Notes under the pieces: generated by a model
The model's input: the letters and a program-made list of their open reading frames with translations, nothing else
The model's database searches: none
Told to the model about the DNA's origin: nothing
Shown here: piece by piece, positions 1 to 9,128 of the stretch
Layout of the letters: every line of letters starts with the position of its first letter
How positions within the stretch are numbered: position 1 is the stretch's first letter
Program-made: the position numbers and the translations under genes
Source of the DNA: Gracilaria gracilis
Lineage: Eukaryota > Rhodophyta > Florideophyceae > Gracilariales > Gracilariaceae
Reading direction: 5' to 3'
Length of the DNA: 64,000 nucleotides
NCBI GenBank assembly: GCA_030374805.1
Contig: JARGSG010000138.1
Span: 37,138 to 101,137, forward strand

Positions 1-61
1 CTTTGCATATCCCCACCTTCCCTTTGCATCAACCTTCCCTTCCCAGCTATAATCTCCATCA
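1..61 (+). repeat. 3' end of LTR B (copia family B), tandem unit 1
   Basis: Identical to the last part of LTR B at 7,488-7,548. It ends in CTCCATCA, the same LTR end as the target-duplication-bounded solo copies at 35,670 and 54,656, and is followed directly by the primer binding site. Confidence 0.85.
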
Positions 62-75
62 GGTTATGGGCCCAG
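62..75 (+). promoter_or_regulatory. Copia B primer binding site matching initiator tRNA-Met anticodon arm
   Basis: GGTTATGGGCCCAG lies directly after the LTR end. It is the reverse complement of CTGGGCCCATAACC, the anticodon stem-loop of eukaryotic initiator tRNA-Met. Drosophila copia primes minus-strand DNA synthesis with the 5' half of this tRNA using a site of this type. Confidence 0.85.
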
Positions 76-183
76 CCCCGCTAACCTCTGCCGTTATCGT
101 TCGTCTCTCGCCGCTCTCCCACACCGCCGTTCACCCGTTTCGCTGTTTCTCTATCACCGTCTTTTCGTTGCGTCGGGTGTGTT
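76..183 (+). other. Copia B 5' leader segment (unit 1)
   Basis: Untranslated leader after the primer site. The same sequence follows the LTR B end in units 2 and 3 and, reversed, at 51,745-51,848. It ends at the 13-bp CGTCGGGTGTGTT that flanks the inserted LTR A. Confidence 0.75.
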
Positions 184-911
184 TAACGCAACGAACGCAG
201 GTTAGAGAAGGAAAGGGGAAGGTAGTGAAGAAGATGAGTAAGACAAACAAAGGGGGTAGGCCACCTTCTTCCCGAGTTTAGTGATCGGGCAGCGATCGCA
301 ACCTACAAATACTCCAGCGCGAGCCGCCGCCGTCGCAGCCAGCGACATAACTGCACACGTTGTCAAAGTGTACACTTTGACAGCAAAAGCGCGCGCAAAA
401 CACAATACGAATTCAAACAACTAAATCAAATCGTGCCAAATCCAATGCCAACTCCATGATCCATATCTTGCTCTAAAAAATTGACAATTTCGGTCTGGCA
501 CAGCCAACACCCTCGCGCAGCTCAGAATCGCACATTCGCTCCAAAACCCTTCATAGTAGCCCAGAATCGCATACATTGCCCAACGCCTCACAATGGCCTA
601 TAATAACAGATACTCCGCTAACGCATAACTGGCCACCACCTACAGGCTGCAGCCAATCACAGCGTACCACTTGTTCCATCTGCCCTTCTCGCTCCATACA
701 ACACGTTCCACTTGTGCAAACCACGTTGCATGTAGCCATTTGCAGTAGCCAATCATATTGCAGTATCACGTTCGGTTCGCGGAGACACGCATATGCGCTT
801 TTCTCATGAGGGTGCCCAAAAGTGCCCATGCTCCCCTGCAACTTTGTATTCCAAGTACTGGGAGCACCATTGAGGGACTGACAGGCACTCGACCACATCC
901 ATACACCAACA
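184..911 (-). repeat. LTR A (copia family A 3' LTR), tandem unit 1
   Basis: About 728 bp reading from 911 down to 184. It begins TGTTGGTGTATGG just after a purine run (GAGGAGAAG) that ends the RNase H coding tail. The matching 5' LTR is at 21,278-22,004. It contains two inverted CCAAT boxes (GATTGGCT) and a perfect palindrome at 361-382. The expected TCA end reads TTA here. Confidence 0.85.
361..382. promoter_or_regulatory. Perfect 22-nt palindrome in LTR A
   Basis: The half-site TGTCAAAGTGT is followed immediately by its exact reverse complement. The palindrome is kept at 7,848-7,869, 15,335-15,356 and 21,454-21,475, and is decayed in the divergent LTR near 37,255. A dimeric transcription-factor site in the LTR is the simplest reading; this is inference. 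Confidence 0.6.
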
Positions 912-1497
912 CTTCTCCTCGAGTTCCTGACCAAGTCCAATCCTTTTCATGATGGCCTGAATACTCAATGGACCTAAGGGCTTCGTGAGAATGTCCGCAT
1001 CATTCAACTCAGTTGGAATGTACTTGACATCAATCACAGACTCCTTTACCAGTTCCCGAATAAAGTGCAGCTTCAAATCGATGTGCTTGGCGCGACCCGA
1101 TGGGCATCTTTCTCCTGCACTCCAGTCGATCGCAACCTGGTTGTCCGAGTGTAGAGGAACTGCACCATCGACGTCCAAGTCAAGTTCAGATAGTAGACGC
1201 TTCATCCACACAACCTCCTGCGCTGCCATGGTCAAAACGTAGTACTCAGCCTCTGCAGTAGACAATGCAACTGAAGCTTGTTTCTTTGCACCAAAGAATA
1301 CCACGGCGGACCCAAACTTGATCATGTATCCCGACATGGACTTCCGATCGGACTTGTCGCCGGCATAGTCCGAATCGACATACGCTTCCATGTCCAGGGA
1401 GCCAGCGTGATAATTCAACCCATGTTTGCAAGTTCCTTGTAAGTAGCGCAGAACCCGTTTCGCTGCCCTGTGACAGTATGGTGTTGGGTTGCTTTGA
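912..1497 (-). pseudogene. Copia A RNase H tail, truncated by the LINE (unit 1)
   Basis: The minus-strand frame encodes the C-terminal RNase H region of a Ty1/copia polyprotein. Visible family motifs are KRVLRYLQGT, YVDSDYAGD, the STAEAEY stretch, HSDNQ, the KHIDLKLHFIRE region and NDADILTKPL. Everything upstream (most of pol) is missing because a LINE 3' tail abuts at 1,498. In unit 1 the terminal TGA of the copia frame reads TGG, so the frame runs on into LTR A. The fragment cannot act alone. Its intact reading frame suggests the insertion and deletion are recent. Confidence 0.9.
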
Positions 1498-1641
1498 TTT
1501 TTTTTTTTTTTCAATCAATTGCTTTTTATTTATAGTGTTCCCAATGTCCCATGAAGAGCAGCAGGGTAACACTGTCAAGGTGTAAACTAACTTGGTCAAT
1601 TACGAACCAACGCAATCATTCTTACTACTTATAGCACAGAT

Positions 1642-4623
1642 TTACAACTGTGCTTCTTCCAATACATCTAGTATTTCGGTCGCCTCCTGTCTCTCTCCAG
1701 GTGACCAATCTTCCATTCCGAGTAGTACCTTCAGTCTTCCGTACTTCCAGTACTCGTGCCCAAGTACATCACGTGCCTCCATTGGGTTCGCTGGGAACTC
1801 ATTGAAGTACCATCGGATACCCATCATTCGGTGCGAAACTTTGCGCAACCGAAGAACGGGTGGGTATTTTCCATTCGCAGCACACGGGATTTTGCGAACG
1901 CGTTTTGCCGAGGCAAGTTTCCACTCCGCATCCCGTATTCTTCCTATTCCTTTTGTACACACATTATCAATTTCAGCTCGTAGTGCTGAAATTGAAGGAT
2001 GTGCATTATACAGCGACAGCTGCCGACATGCCCGGTTCACCTTCAACTGTCGCGATCTGTGTTCCAATTCAAGGTTCAATGCCGTCTCACGACACGATTG
2101 ATAATGCCGTAGACGTTTGGAGGCGAGCACAATTCGTCGCAGAGCCGCAGACTCTAAACGACAAAGTGCACGCATCATCGGCACCCGATATGTTCCAAAC
2201 CGAGATGCCATTTTTCCAAGAATCAGTTTGAAGAACGTTGCTTCAAGCTTCACTATCGCCATTTCCAAATGAGGCGTGAGCGGTACAAGATGCAACGCAT
2301 ATTCGTAAATCGACCTCACGAATGCGCGGTACAAACTCACACAGCTGCGCGTATCAAATCCATTCCGGTGCAGACCAGCACCGGCTAGGCTTCCCAATCG
2401 ACGTTGAGCATTTTGTACGCGTTCCATGTGCTTGTCGGTTGTTACTCCATTGGTGTTTAGAGACACCCCCAGATATACTGCACTACGTACCACGCTCAGC
2501 TTATCACCAGCAAGTGTGAATATTGCAGACTGATTTTGGTCTGCAGGCAGTTGCAGTACTATCGACTTGCCGTTTGCAGTGTTCCACGGCATTTGCATTT
2601 CTTTGCCCCAACTACTGCATATGTCTAGCAGTAGTTGCAGCCCGCTATCAGTCTTCGCCATCAGAATCACATCGTCGGCAAATGCACTTGCACCTCGATC
2701 CGACACATGATATGGCACCTCCTGCACTCGATATAGCATGGAATCAATATACATGTTGAACAATGTACAGCTGAATGGGTCACCTTGAGGCACTCCAAGA
2801 GTCATTTGTACTTGTTCATCTTTCCAATTTCCATTTATGAAAGCGTTGACTGGTTGCAGCAGCAAAGTAGTCATTGTCGCATGCTTCGGTTGTAGCCTGG
2901 ATGCGCACACTTGCGACAATAGTTTTCGGTTAACTTTGTCGTACGCCTTCGTTAGATCCAGTACTGCCACACGCGAGTGACCGTTTGTGATGATGTTACT
3001 CACCTCCACAATCGACTGTTCTGTTCCATTGTACTTTGAGAACCCATACTGGTACTCATGAAACTCGATATAGTTCATCACGATCGAGTTTAATGCAGCC
3101 GAAATTGCTTTGCGCAAGTGCGACAGAATAGAGATCGGTCGGTAGTTGGATGGTACCGAGATGTCGCCTTTCTTGTATATGGGCGATATACGTGTCTGCC
3201 GCAACGTTGATGGTAGATATGCCAACTTGCCACACGCTCGCCACAGCTTGAGAAGCGTGGAAGCGCACAAAGTTGGACTCACCTGTAGCATTTCCGATGC
3301 CACGTTATCGCGCCCAATCGATCTTCCCTTCTTTGCATCCTTGATCGATTTTTCCAATGCAATCCGGAACGAGTTCGGAACATCAAATGTGACTGCTTTC
3401 ACCCCACATTCGGGTGGCTGGTACTCGGCAATAAACTCAGCGTAGTCCTGTGGGTCTAATGGATTTCCACGTTCCAGTGCCCGTGCGCTATGCTGAGATC
3501 GTAATTTCATCACCGAGTTGATTCGATTCACTGTTTGAGATGCTGTTTCGTCCTCGGCGGTATCAAGAAATTCGTCCAACAGTTGTCTCTTCTTTGCTCG
3601 ACAACGACGTTTAATGAATCGGTCAATTACCTTGTACACATTCCACATTTGAATGTTGCTACTTCGTTTCCACCGTTTGTAATATGTAGATCGCACACGA
3701 CTCAACTGGTCAAGACTAGAATCCCAGAAGAAGCGATAGCGGTCAGGACGCATTGATACGGAAGTGTTCCAGGGGCTACTGATTGTGTCCACGAGTTGGC
3801 AACATGCATCCTCCAGATCCTCTTCTGAGGTTGCGTGGTCAAAACGAGAAGCCACATTAGGCAAATTGGCTTTGTAATATGTCTGAGCGTCTTCGATTCT
3901 GTCCACGCATTTGAGTTGCGCCCTCGAAATCTTCGGTTTTCGAGGTGAGAATTGAGTTGTCATCCAGTCAATGTCGGCAACAACCATGTTGTGATCCGAG
4001 ACTGCATCCCACGATCCACTGGTTGTTGCCACATTTCGAACAGACACTCGCTTCGAGATGAAGAAATCCACTACACTCGAACCATTTGGGGTGCGAAACG
4101 TTGGCGTCAACTCGGATGGAGCCCTCAGCAAGAGGTCCCATTTGCGGATCCACGCTCGGAGGCGGCGACCATGCCTGTTGGTTCGTTGATCCCAGTCGTC
4201 ATGGCGGGCATTCCAATCCCCAGCCAGTGACGTCGGACCCCGGATCAAAGACTTCAATCGCTCCAGGAATCCCTTTATGTCCTCATCTGAAGCGCTCGGA
4301 CTAAGATATACTCCTATCACATTGAGATCTGGGCGAACTCTCAGTGCCAGGATTTGGTATGCTGCGGTGCCGTACTTGCCCACGACCTTCGTACAGAAGC
4401 GCTGATGATGGAAAATCGTGATCCCACCTCTCGGCGCACGACTCCTATACTCCGCTTCCAGCGCCACACTCACATGTGGCAATGCCAACGACCTCTCATC
4501 GGAGGGACGTTGCCATGTTTCCACAACGCACAGAAAGTCTAAACCTAGTACTTTCCATGCACGGTGGACTTCAGCCTCGCTATGTGCGAGACCTCTCACG
4601 TTGAAAGTACCAACCCGGATCAC
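1642..4623 (-). CDS. LINE ORF2: AP-like endonuclease plus reverse transcriptase
   Basis: A 993-residue protein for target-primed reverse transcription. Residues about 1-225 form an exonuclease-endonuclease-phosphatase domain, starting with VGTFNVRGL, with GDWNARHDDWD near 133 and the catalytic SDHN near 208. The reverse transcriptase covers about 400-700, with SNYRPISILS, DLTKAYDKV, GVPQGDPFS and the catalytic FADD near 648. No RNase H domain is seen. The C-terminal 250 residues are basic and end without a clear CCHC knuckle. The frame opens with GTG (4,623-4,621), overlapping the ORF1 stop as GTGA. The first internal ATG falls near residue 210, after the endonuclease, so an AUG start cannot give the whole enzyme. 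The frame looks intact. Confidence 0.93.
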   Translation of the reverse strand: MIRVGTFNVRGLAHSEAEVHRAWKVLGLDFLCVVETWQRPSDERSLALPHVSVALEAEYRSRAPRGGITIFHHQRFCTKVVGKYGTAAYQILALRVRPDLNVIGVYLSPSASDEDIKGFLERLKSLIRGPTSLAGDWNARHDDWDQRTNRHGRRLRAWIRKWDLLLRAPSELTPTFRTPNGSSVVDFFISKRVSVRNVATTSGSWDAVSDHNMVVADIDWMTTQFSPRKPKISRAQLKCVDRIEDAQTYYKANLPNVASRFDHATSEEDLEDACCQLVDTISSPWNTSVSMRPDRYRFFWDSSLDQLSRVRSTYYKRWKRSSNIQMWNVYKVIDRFIKRRCRAKKRQLLDEFLDTAEDETASQTVNRINSVMKLRSQHSARALERGNPLDPQDYAEFIAEYQPPECGVKAVTFDVPNSFRIALEKSIKDAKKGRSIGRDNVASEMLQVSPTLCASTLLKLWRACGKLAYLPSTLRQTRISPIYKKGDISVPSNYRPISILSHLRKAISAALNSIVMNYIEFHEYQYGFSKYNGTEQSIVEVSNIITNGHSRVAVLDLTKAYDKVNRKLLSQVCASRLQPKHATMTTLLLQPVNAFINGNWKDEQVQMTLGVPQGDPFSCTLFNMYIDSMLYRVQEVPYHVSDRGASAFADDVILMAKTDSGLQLLLDICSSWGKEMQMPWNTANGKSIVLQLPADQNQSAIFTLAGDKLSVVRSAVYLGVSLNTNGVTTDKHMERVQNAQRRLGSLAGAGLHRNGFDTRSCVSLYRAFVRSIYEYALHLVPLTPHLEMAIVKLEATFFKLILGKMASRFGTYRVPMMRALCRLESAALRRIVLASKRLRHYQSCRETALNLELEHRSRQLKVNRACRQLSLYNAHPSISALRAEIDNVCTKGIGRIRDAEWKLASAKRVRKIPCAANGKYPPVLRLRKVSHRMMGIRWYFNEFPANPMEARDVLGHEYWKYGRLKVLLGMEDWSPGERQEATEILDVLEEAQL

Positions 4624-6812
4624 AACGCCTCACCATTCTGGTGACCGTCATGTGGAATTGGACCGGTTTGCGTCGTAGTCGACGGCACATTAATGCTCAC
4701 AGAGAACACATTTCGTACCAATCTGTTCGGACGACGCATTTCGTGGTCATAAGTGGGAGCACCATCGTGGTCCCAATTCGATGACAGACTCTCAGTTGGA
4801 GTCTGAAGCGGTTCCAATGGGCTCGTTTGGGCCGCTTCCATAGTGATATCTTTCGGATCGGCGGTCACTGCTCCTGTACTTGCAGTGATTGCAGTGGTGT
4901 GGTGTGCCAATTCTGGGAGTTGTGGCACGTTATTTTCCGTGTTATGAGCATCATTGTTTGCCCCAGACACCGTAACGACATTTTGTGGAGTGTGGGTGGA
5001 GAACTCCGACGACTGCGATTGTTGTTCAGTTTCGATGATGTGGGATATCTGTTGAGTGTTCTGCTCGTTTTCTGGTGCATTGGGCTGTTCAGAGTCAGTT
5101 GAAATGCTCATAGGCTGTGGAGATTCTGTTGCTCCTGCTTCCTCTGAAACAAAGTGGACATTCGTCCGAGGCCCAGTATGGCCGTCCATCGTCCGATTAG
5201 TGCGCTGAACCATCGCTGGAACACTTCTTTCAACGATGGATGCGGTTGACTCTTCGGCGAAACGTACATGAGTTCTCATTTTCGTATGGGCATCGATCGC
5301 CGCTACTGTTGTTTGGGAGTCCTCTGCGAACCTAATATGTGTACGCAATGGTGCAAGGCGGTCGATCGGATGGGCAGCTCTGGTATGAGTCCCCTTAGGT
5401 ACCATCGGACTTGCCTTGGAGGAATCACGGTCGACTTTCCCAGGCTGTTTTGCAGTCGGGTTTACACTTTGGTTCTGTGTACTGGGCTGCTTATTGTGCA
5501 TGAACTGCTGCGTTACCTTCACTTGGGACGTATACCAATGCTTGGCCCACGCTGACGTTGTGCGAGTTGCTGCAGTCTGCAAGCGATATAGCGCCTGCTC
5601 CAGGTTTTTCTGTCGTCGTTCGGCCTTACTCATCATCTTTCGCGATGACATGGCATTCGAGGTGGCGGCGAAGTTAGGCATGTGCGTGTACCCGGCTGCA
5701 CGCATTCCTGCAACCAGTTTGTGAGCAACGTCAGTCGCAGTCACGATTTCCAATATCGAACGTCCTATGAAGGACAGAGCGATAACGCAACGGCTCGGAA
5801 GTCCACTGCGAAGGTGTCTCATGAGAGGGCGGTAGGGGCCGCGCGGTATGCCACGGAAGTACTGCGCTTCCATTTTCGGGGGCCGAGATTGAGATATCGG
5901 CAGTGGTGCATATCCTCCAGACTTGAGGTTGTGAGCCATTTTAGCCATTCGAGTAAGAAACTGAGGTGGTAACTTGTTCAATGACCGAGGCTGGCCCTCT
6001 CTAGCAATCTGCGCCCAAGTCTTTACACCAGTATTTGTCCCAGTCCTTGCTTCAGGGACAGTGTTTATCTGCGGTTGTGCTCGTCCAGTGTTGGGCGGAG
6101 CCGTGTTAAGTGGCTGTCTGTTAACGGCCGTCTCGACAGATCGTGCTTCAATTTCTAGAGCACGTTGGTTTTGCCTCTGTTGTGGTACCGTGGCATGGTT
6201 GCGAGAGGACTGGAGCTGCTGGGCCAGCCGAGCAATTTGATCCTCTAGTGTCTGGCATCTCCTCAAGATCGACTCCCATTGCTGTTTTGGTATCTGTACG
6301 ACGGAAACAGGTGCGCTAGATGGTGTGCTGGTGTGGCTGATGGGGTGCTCGGCAACCGGTGATGGCGTAGGAGCGGATGTGACTGACGCCTGGGAGCTGT
6401 TCCTTGGGCTGCTCGGCGCCAGAAATGGTCGAATTATTTCATGGAATCGCGAACCGCCAAAGGTGCGATGGCAGCCTTTGACGGAGCAGCGCACAGTGGG
6501 TCCAAACTTAGAGTTACCATTTAGAGTGAATGAATTCTTAGAATGGCAGTTTGGGCACTTGTTGAGCGTTCGACACGCTCCAAAGGTGGCCCTCGCCTCG
6601 TCCGGGGTGCACACAGGCTGAGGGCCTTTGCGGTCTGGGGTCGGCGAAACTTTCTTCCGAACGGTCTTTGAAAGACCTGGTCTCCAAGATTCGGATTCAG
6701 GTTCGCTATTACCATCAAGTGGGAAGCGAATGCCTTCCATGGTCTCCCCGGCGTCAGCCAAAGGGCTGAAACGGTTCTCAATGTTAGAGGACGTGGTTTG
6801 GTGAGAAGTCAT
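4620..6812 (-). CDS. LINE ORF1: zinc-ribbon nucleic-acid-binding protein
   Basis: A 730-residue protein, presumably the RNA-binding chaperone of the LINE particle. A CPNC...CSVKGC zinc-ribbon-like motif lies at residues 86-114. A Pro/Ser/Thr-rich linker follows, then a coiled-coil-like stretch near 175-205 (QTLEDQIARLAQQL) and a conserved globular block at about 280-390 that is retained in the diverged copy at 37.5-38.8 kb. Three short repeats of the form RTHIRFAED, RTHVRFAEE and RTNVHFVSE occur near residues 475-560. The Gln/Thr/Ser-rich C-terminus looks disordered. The start ATG at 6,812 follows an A-rich leader. The stop overlaps the ORF2 start. I do not recognise a named ORF1 family. Confidence 0.85.
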   Translation of the reverse strand: MTSHQTTSSNIENRFSPLADAGETMEGIRFPLDGNSEPESESWRPGLSKTVRKKVSPTPDRKGPQPVCTPDEARATFGACRTLNKCPNCHSKNSFTLNGNSKFGPTVRCSVKGCHRTFGGSRFHEIIRPFLAPSSPRNSSQASVTSAPTPSPVAEHPISHTSTPSSAPVSVVQIPKQQWESILRRCQTLEDQIARLAQQLQSSRNHATVPQQRQNQRALEIEARSVETAVNRQPLNTAPPNTGRAQPQINTVPEARTGTNTGVKTWAQIAREGQPRSLNKLPPQFLTRMAKMAHNLKSGGYAPLPISQSRPPKMEAQYFRGIPRGPYRPLMRHLRSGLPSRCVIALSFIGRSILEIVTATDVAHKLVAGMRAAGYTHMPNFAATSNAMSSRKMMSKAERRQKNLEQALYRLQTAATRTTSAWAKHWYTSQVKVTQQFMHNKQPSTQNQSVNPTAKQPGKVDRDSSKASPMVPKGTHTRAAHPIDRLAPLRTHIRFAEDSQTTVAAIDAHTKMRTHVRFAEESTASIVERSVPAMVQRTNRTMDGHTGPRTNVHFVSEEAGATESPQPMSISTDSEQPNAPENEQNTQQISHIIETEQQSQSSEFSTHTPQNVVTVSGANNDAHNTENNVPQLPELAHHTTAITASTGAVTADPKDITMEAAQTSPLEPLQTPTESLSSNWDHDGAPTYDHEMRRPNRLVRNVFSVSINVPSTTTQTGPIPHDGHQNGEAL

Positions 6813-7028
6813 TTTTCAATTTTTTTGAAAATTTTTCTAAAATTTTTTTCTCTTTTTCTTTTGTTTTGATGGCTCTTATGGCTTCTTGATGCACTTTTCA
6901 CGTGTTCTGCGACTTTTTTGTGTTTTCAATTTTTTCAATTTTTTTGCGCTTTTTTTGGACTTTCTCTCACGAAACCTGCTAAAATCTATTTAAACTACTT
7001 TTTACTCGTTTCGCACTTGTCCAGGTGC

Positions 7029-7548
7029 TGCACTATGGTGATGAGTCAGGTACATTCATGACGATTACACGAACACTGTGGTTACTTGTTGTGGAACTTA
7101 TGGCATTGAGTGAATTTGTGGTTACGTGGTACTTGGTGAGCTGGAGCATACACATATTGGTGTGGTGTACGGAATACAGTGTATTGGCACAATGTGAATT
7201 TGTGCATGGTCATCGTTATGTGTAGGCACGTAACTTGTTGAGTATGCACGTAACTTGTTGTGCACTGTTGTGCACTGTTGTTCCTTGTTGGTTGTAAGCT
7301 GTCATGAATTGTGGCAGTGTTACCATGTTATGTCAGATGATGATTGGTAGTACTGAGTGTCCCTGCTTAGTGGCAGTGGCTTAGGTTTTACTCCGAGTGG
7401 AAGTGAGCGGTAGTGCGACGACGTAGTGCTATATAAGTTGTGACAGAAGCACCTCCAAGTAAATCCGAGCCAGAGCTGGCGAACTTCCTTTGCATATCCC
7501 CACCTTCCCTTTGCATCAACCTTCCCTTCCCAGCTATAATCTCCATCA
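7029..7548 (+). repeat. Right part of LTR B (5' side lost at LINE junction)
   Basis: Matches the right two-thirds of the solo LTR B at 24,841-35,670, starting at its CTATGGTGATGAGTC segment and ending CTCCATCA. The LINE 5' end joins it at GTGC microhomology. It carries repeated TGTTGTGCACTG and CACGTAACTTGTTG motifs and a TATA box. Confidence 0.88.
7430..7437 (+). promoter_or_regulatory. TATA box of LTR B
   Basis: TATATAAG lies about 110 bp before the LTR end. It is kept at 14,917-14,924, in the reverse-strand LTR near 51,978 and near 54,537. It is mutated to TATACAAG near 35,552. Position fits the U3/R boundary. Confidence 0.6.
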
Positions 7549-7562
7549 GGTTATGGGCCCAG
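7549..7562 (+). promoter_or_regulatory. Copia B primer binding site, unit 2
   Basis: Same GGTTATGGGCCCAG directly after the LTR end. Confidence 0.85.
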
Positions 7563-7670
7563 CCCCGCTAACCTCTGCCGTTATCGTTCGTCTCTCGCCG
7601 CTCTCCCACACCGCCGTTCACCCGTTTCGCTGTTTCTCTATCACCGTCTTTTCGTTGCGTCGGGTGTGTT

Positions 7671-8398
7671 TAACGCAACGAACGCAGGTTAGAGAAGGAA
7701 AGGGGAAGGTAGTGAAGAAGATGAGTAAGACAAACAAAGGGGGTAGGCCACCTTCTTCCCGAGTTTAGTGATCGGGCAGCGATCGCAACCTACAAATACT
7801 CCAGCGCGAGCCGCCGCCGTCGCAGCCAGCGACATAACTGCACACGTTGTCAAAGTGTACACTTTGACAGCAAAAGCGCGCGCAAAACACAATACGAATT
7901 CAAACAACTAAATCAAATCGTGCCAAATCCAATGCCAACTCCATGATCCATATCTTGCTCTAAAAAATTGACAATTTCGGTCTGGCACAGCCAACACCCT
8001 CGCGCAGCTCAGAATCGCACATTCGCTCCAAAACCCTTCATAGTAGCCCAGAATCGCATACATTGCCCAACGCCTCACAATGGCCTATAATAACAGATAC
8101 TCCGCTAACGCATAACTGGCCACCACCTACAGGCTGCAGCCAATCACAGCGTACCACTTGTTCCATCTGCCCTTCTCGCTCCATACAACACGTTCCACTT
8201 GTGCAAACCACGTTGCATGTAGCCATTTGCAGTAGCCAATCATATTGCAGTATCACGTTCGGTTCGCGGAGACACGCATATGCGCTTTTCTCATGAGGGT
8301 GCCCAAAAGTGCCCATGCTCCCCTGCAACTTTGTATTCCAAGTACTGGGAGCACCATTGAGGGACTGACAGGCACTCGACCACATCCATACATCAACA
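7671..8398 (-). repeat. LTR A, tandem unit 2
   Basis: Equivalent of 184-911. This copy begins TGTTGATG, so the copia A frame ends at the normal TGA inside the LTR. Confidence 0.85.
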
Positions 8399-8984
8399 CT
8401 TCTCCTCGAGTTCCTGAACAAGTCCAATCCTTTTCATGATGGCCTGAATACTCAATGGACCTAAGGGCTTCGTGAGAATGTCCGCATCATTCAACTCAGT
8501 TGGAATGTACTTGACATCAATCACAGACTCCTTTACCAGTTCCCGAATAAAGTGCAGCTTCAAATCGATGTGCTTGGCGCGACCCGATGGGCATCTTTCT
8601 CCTGCACTCCAGTCGATCGCAACCTGGTTGTCCGAGTGTAGAGGAACTGCACCATCGACGTCCAAGTCAAGTTCAGATAGTAGACGCTTCATCCACACAA
8701 CCTCCTGCGCTGCCATGGTCAAAACGTAGTACTCAGCCTCTGCAGTAGACAATGCAACTGAAGCTTGTTTCTTTGCACCAAAGAATACCACGGCGGACCC
8801 AAACTTGATCATGTATCCCGACATGGACTTCCGATCGGACTTGTCGCCGGCATAGTCCGAATCGACATACGCTTCCATGTCCAGGGAGCCAGCGTGATAA
8901 TTCAACCCATGTTTGCAAGTTCCTTGTAAGTAGCGCAGAACCCGTTTCGCTGCCCTGTGACAGTATGGTGTTGGGTTGCTTTGA
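8393..8984 (-). pseudogene. Copia A RNase H tail, unit 2
   Basis: Same fragment as in unit 1, with the authentic stop: the frame ends LEEKC then TGA, overlapping the first bases of LTR A as in many copia elements. Its 5' side is cut by the LINE tail at 8,985. Confidence 0.9.
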
Positions 8985-9128
8985 TTTTTTTTTTTTTTCA
9001 ATCAATTGCTTTTTATTTATAGTGTTCCCAATGTCCCATGAAGAGCAGCAGGGTAACACTGTCAAGGTGTAAACTAACTTGGTCAATTACGAACCAACGC
9101 AATCATTCTTACTACTTATAGCACAGAT

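Larger units (their letters stand above)
1498..7028 (-). mobile_element. Full-length APE-type LINE, unit 1
   Basis: The element reads right to left: 5' end at 7,028, A-rich 5' UTR to 6,813, ORF1, ORF2, a short 3' UTR and an A tail (14 T on the plus strand, 1,498-1,511) preceded by CAATTGATTG. The 5' end CCAGGTGC is shared with the independent copy ending at 39,006, which supports full length. No LTRs are present. Its 3' flank is copia A RNase H and its 5' flank is the inside of LTR B, so these are not two sides of one target site. Confidence 0.92.

Noticed and set aside
1498..7028. LINE in each unit as an independent insertion
   Set aside because: Identical junctions in all units show amplification by recombination, not repeated insertion.
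7025..7225. Short plus-strand open frame beginning in LTR B
   Set aside because: Lies wholly in LTR B U3/R sequence and starts across the LINE junction; no protein signal.
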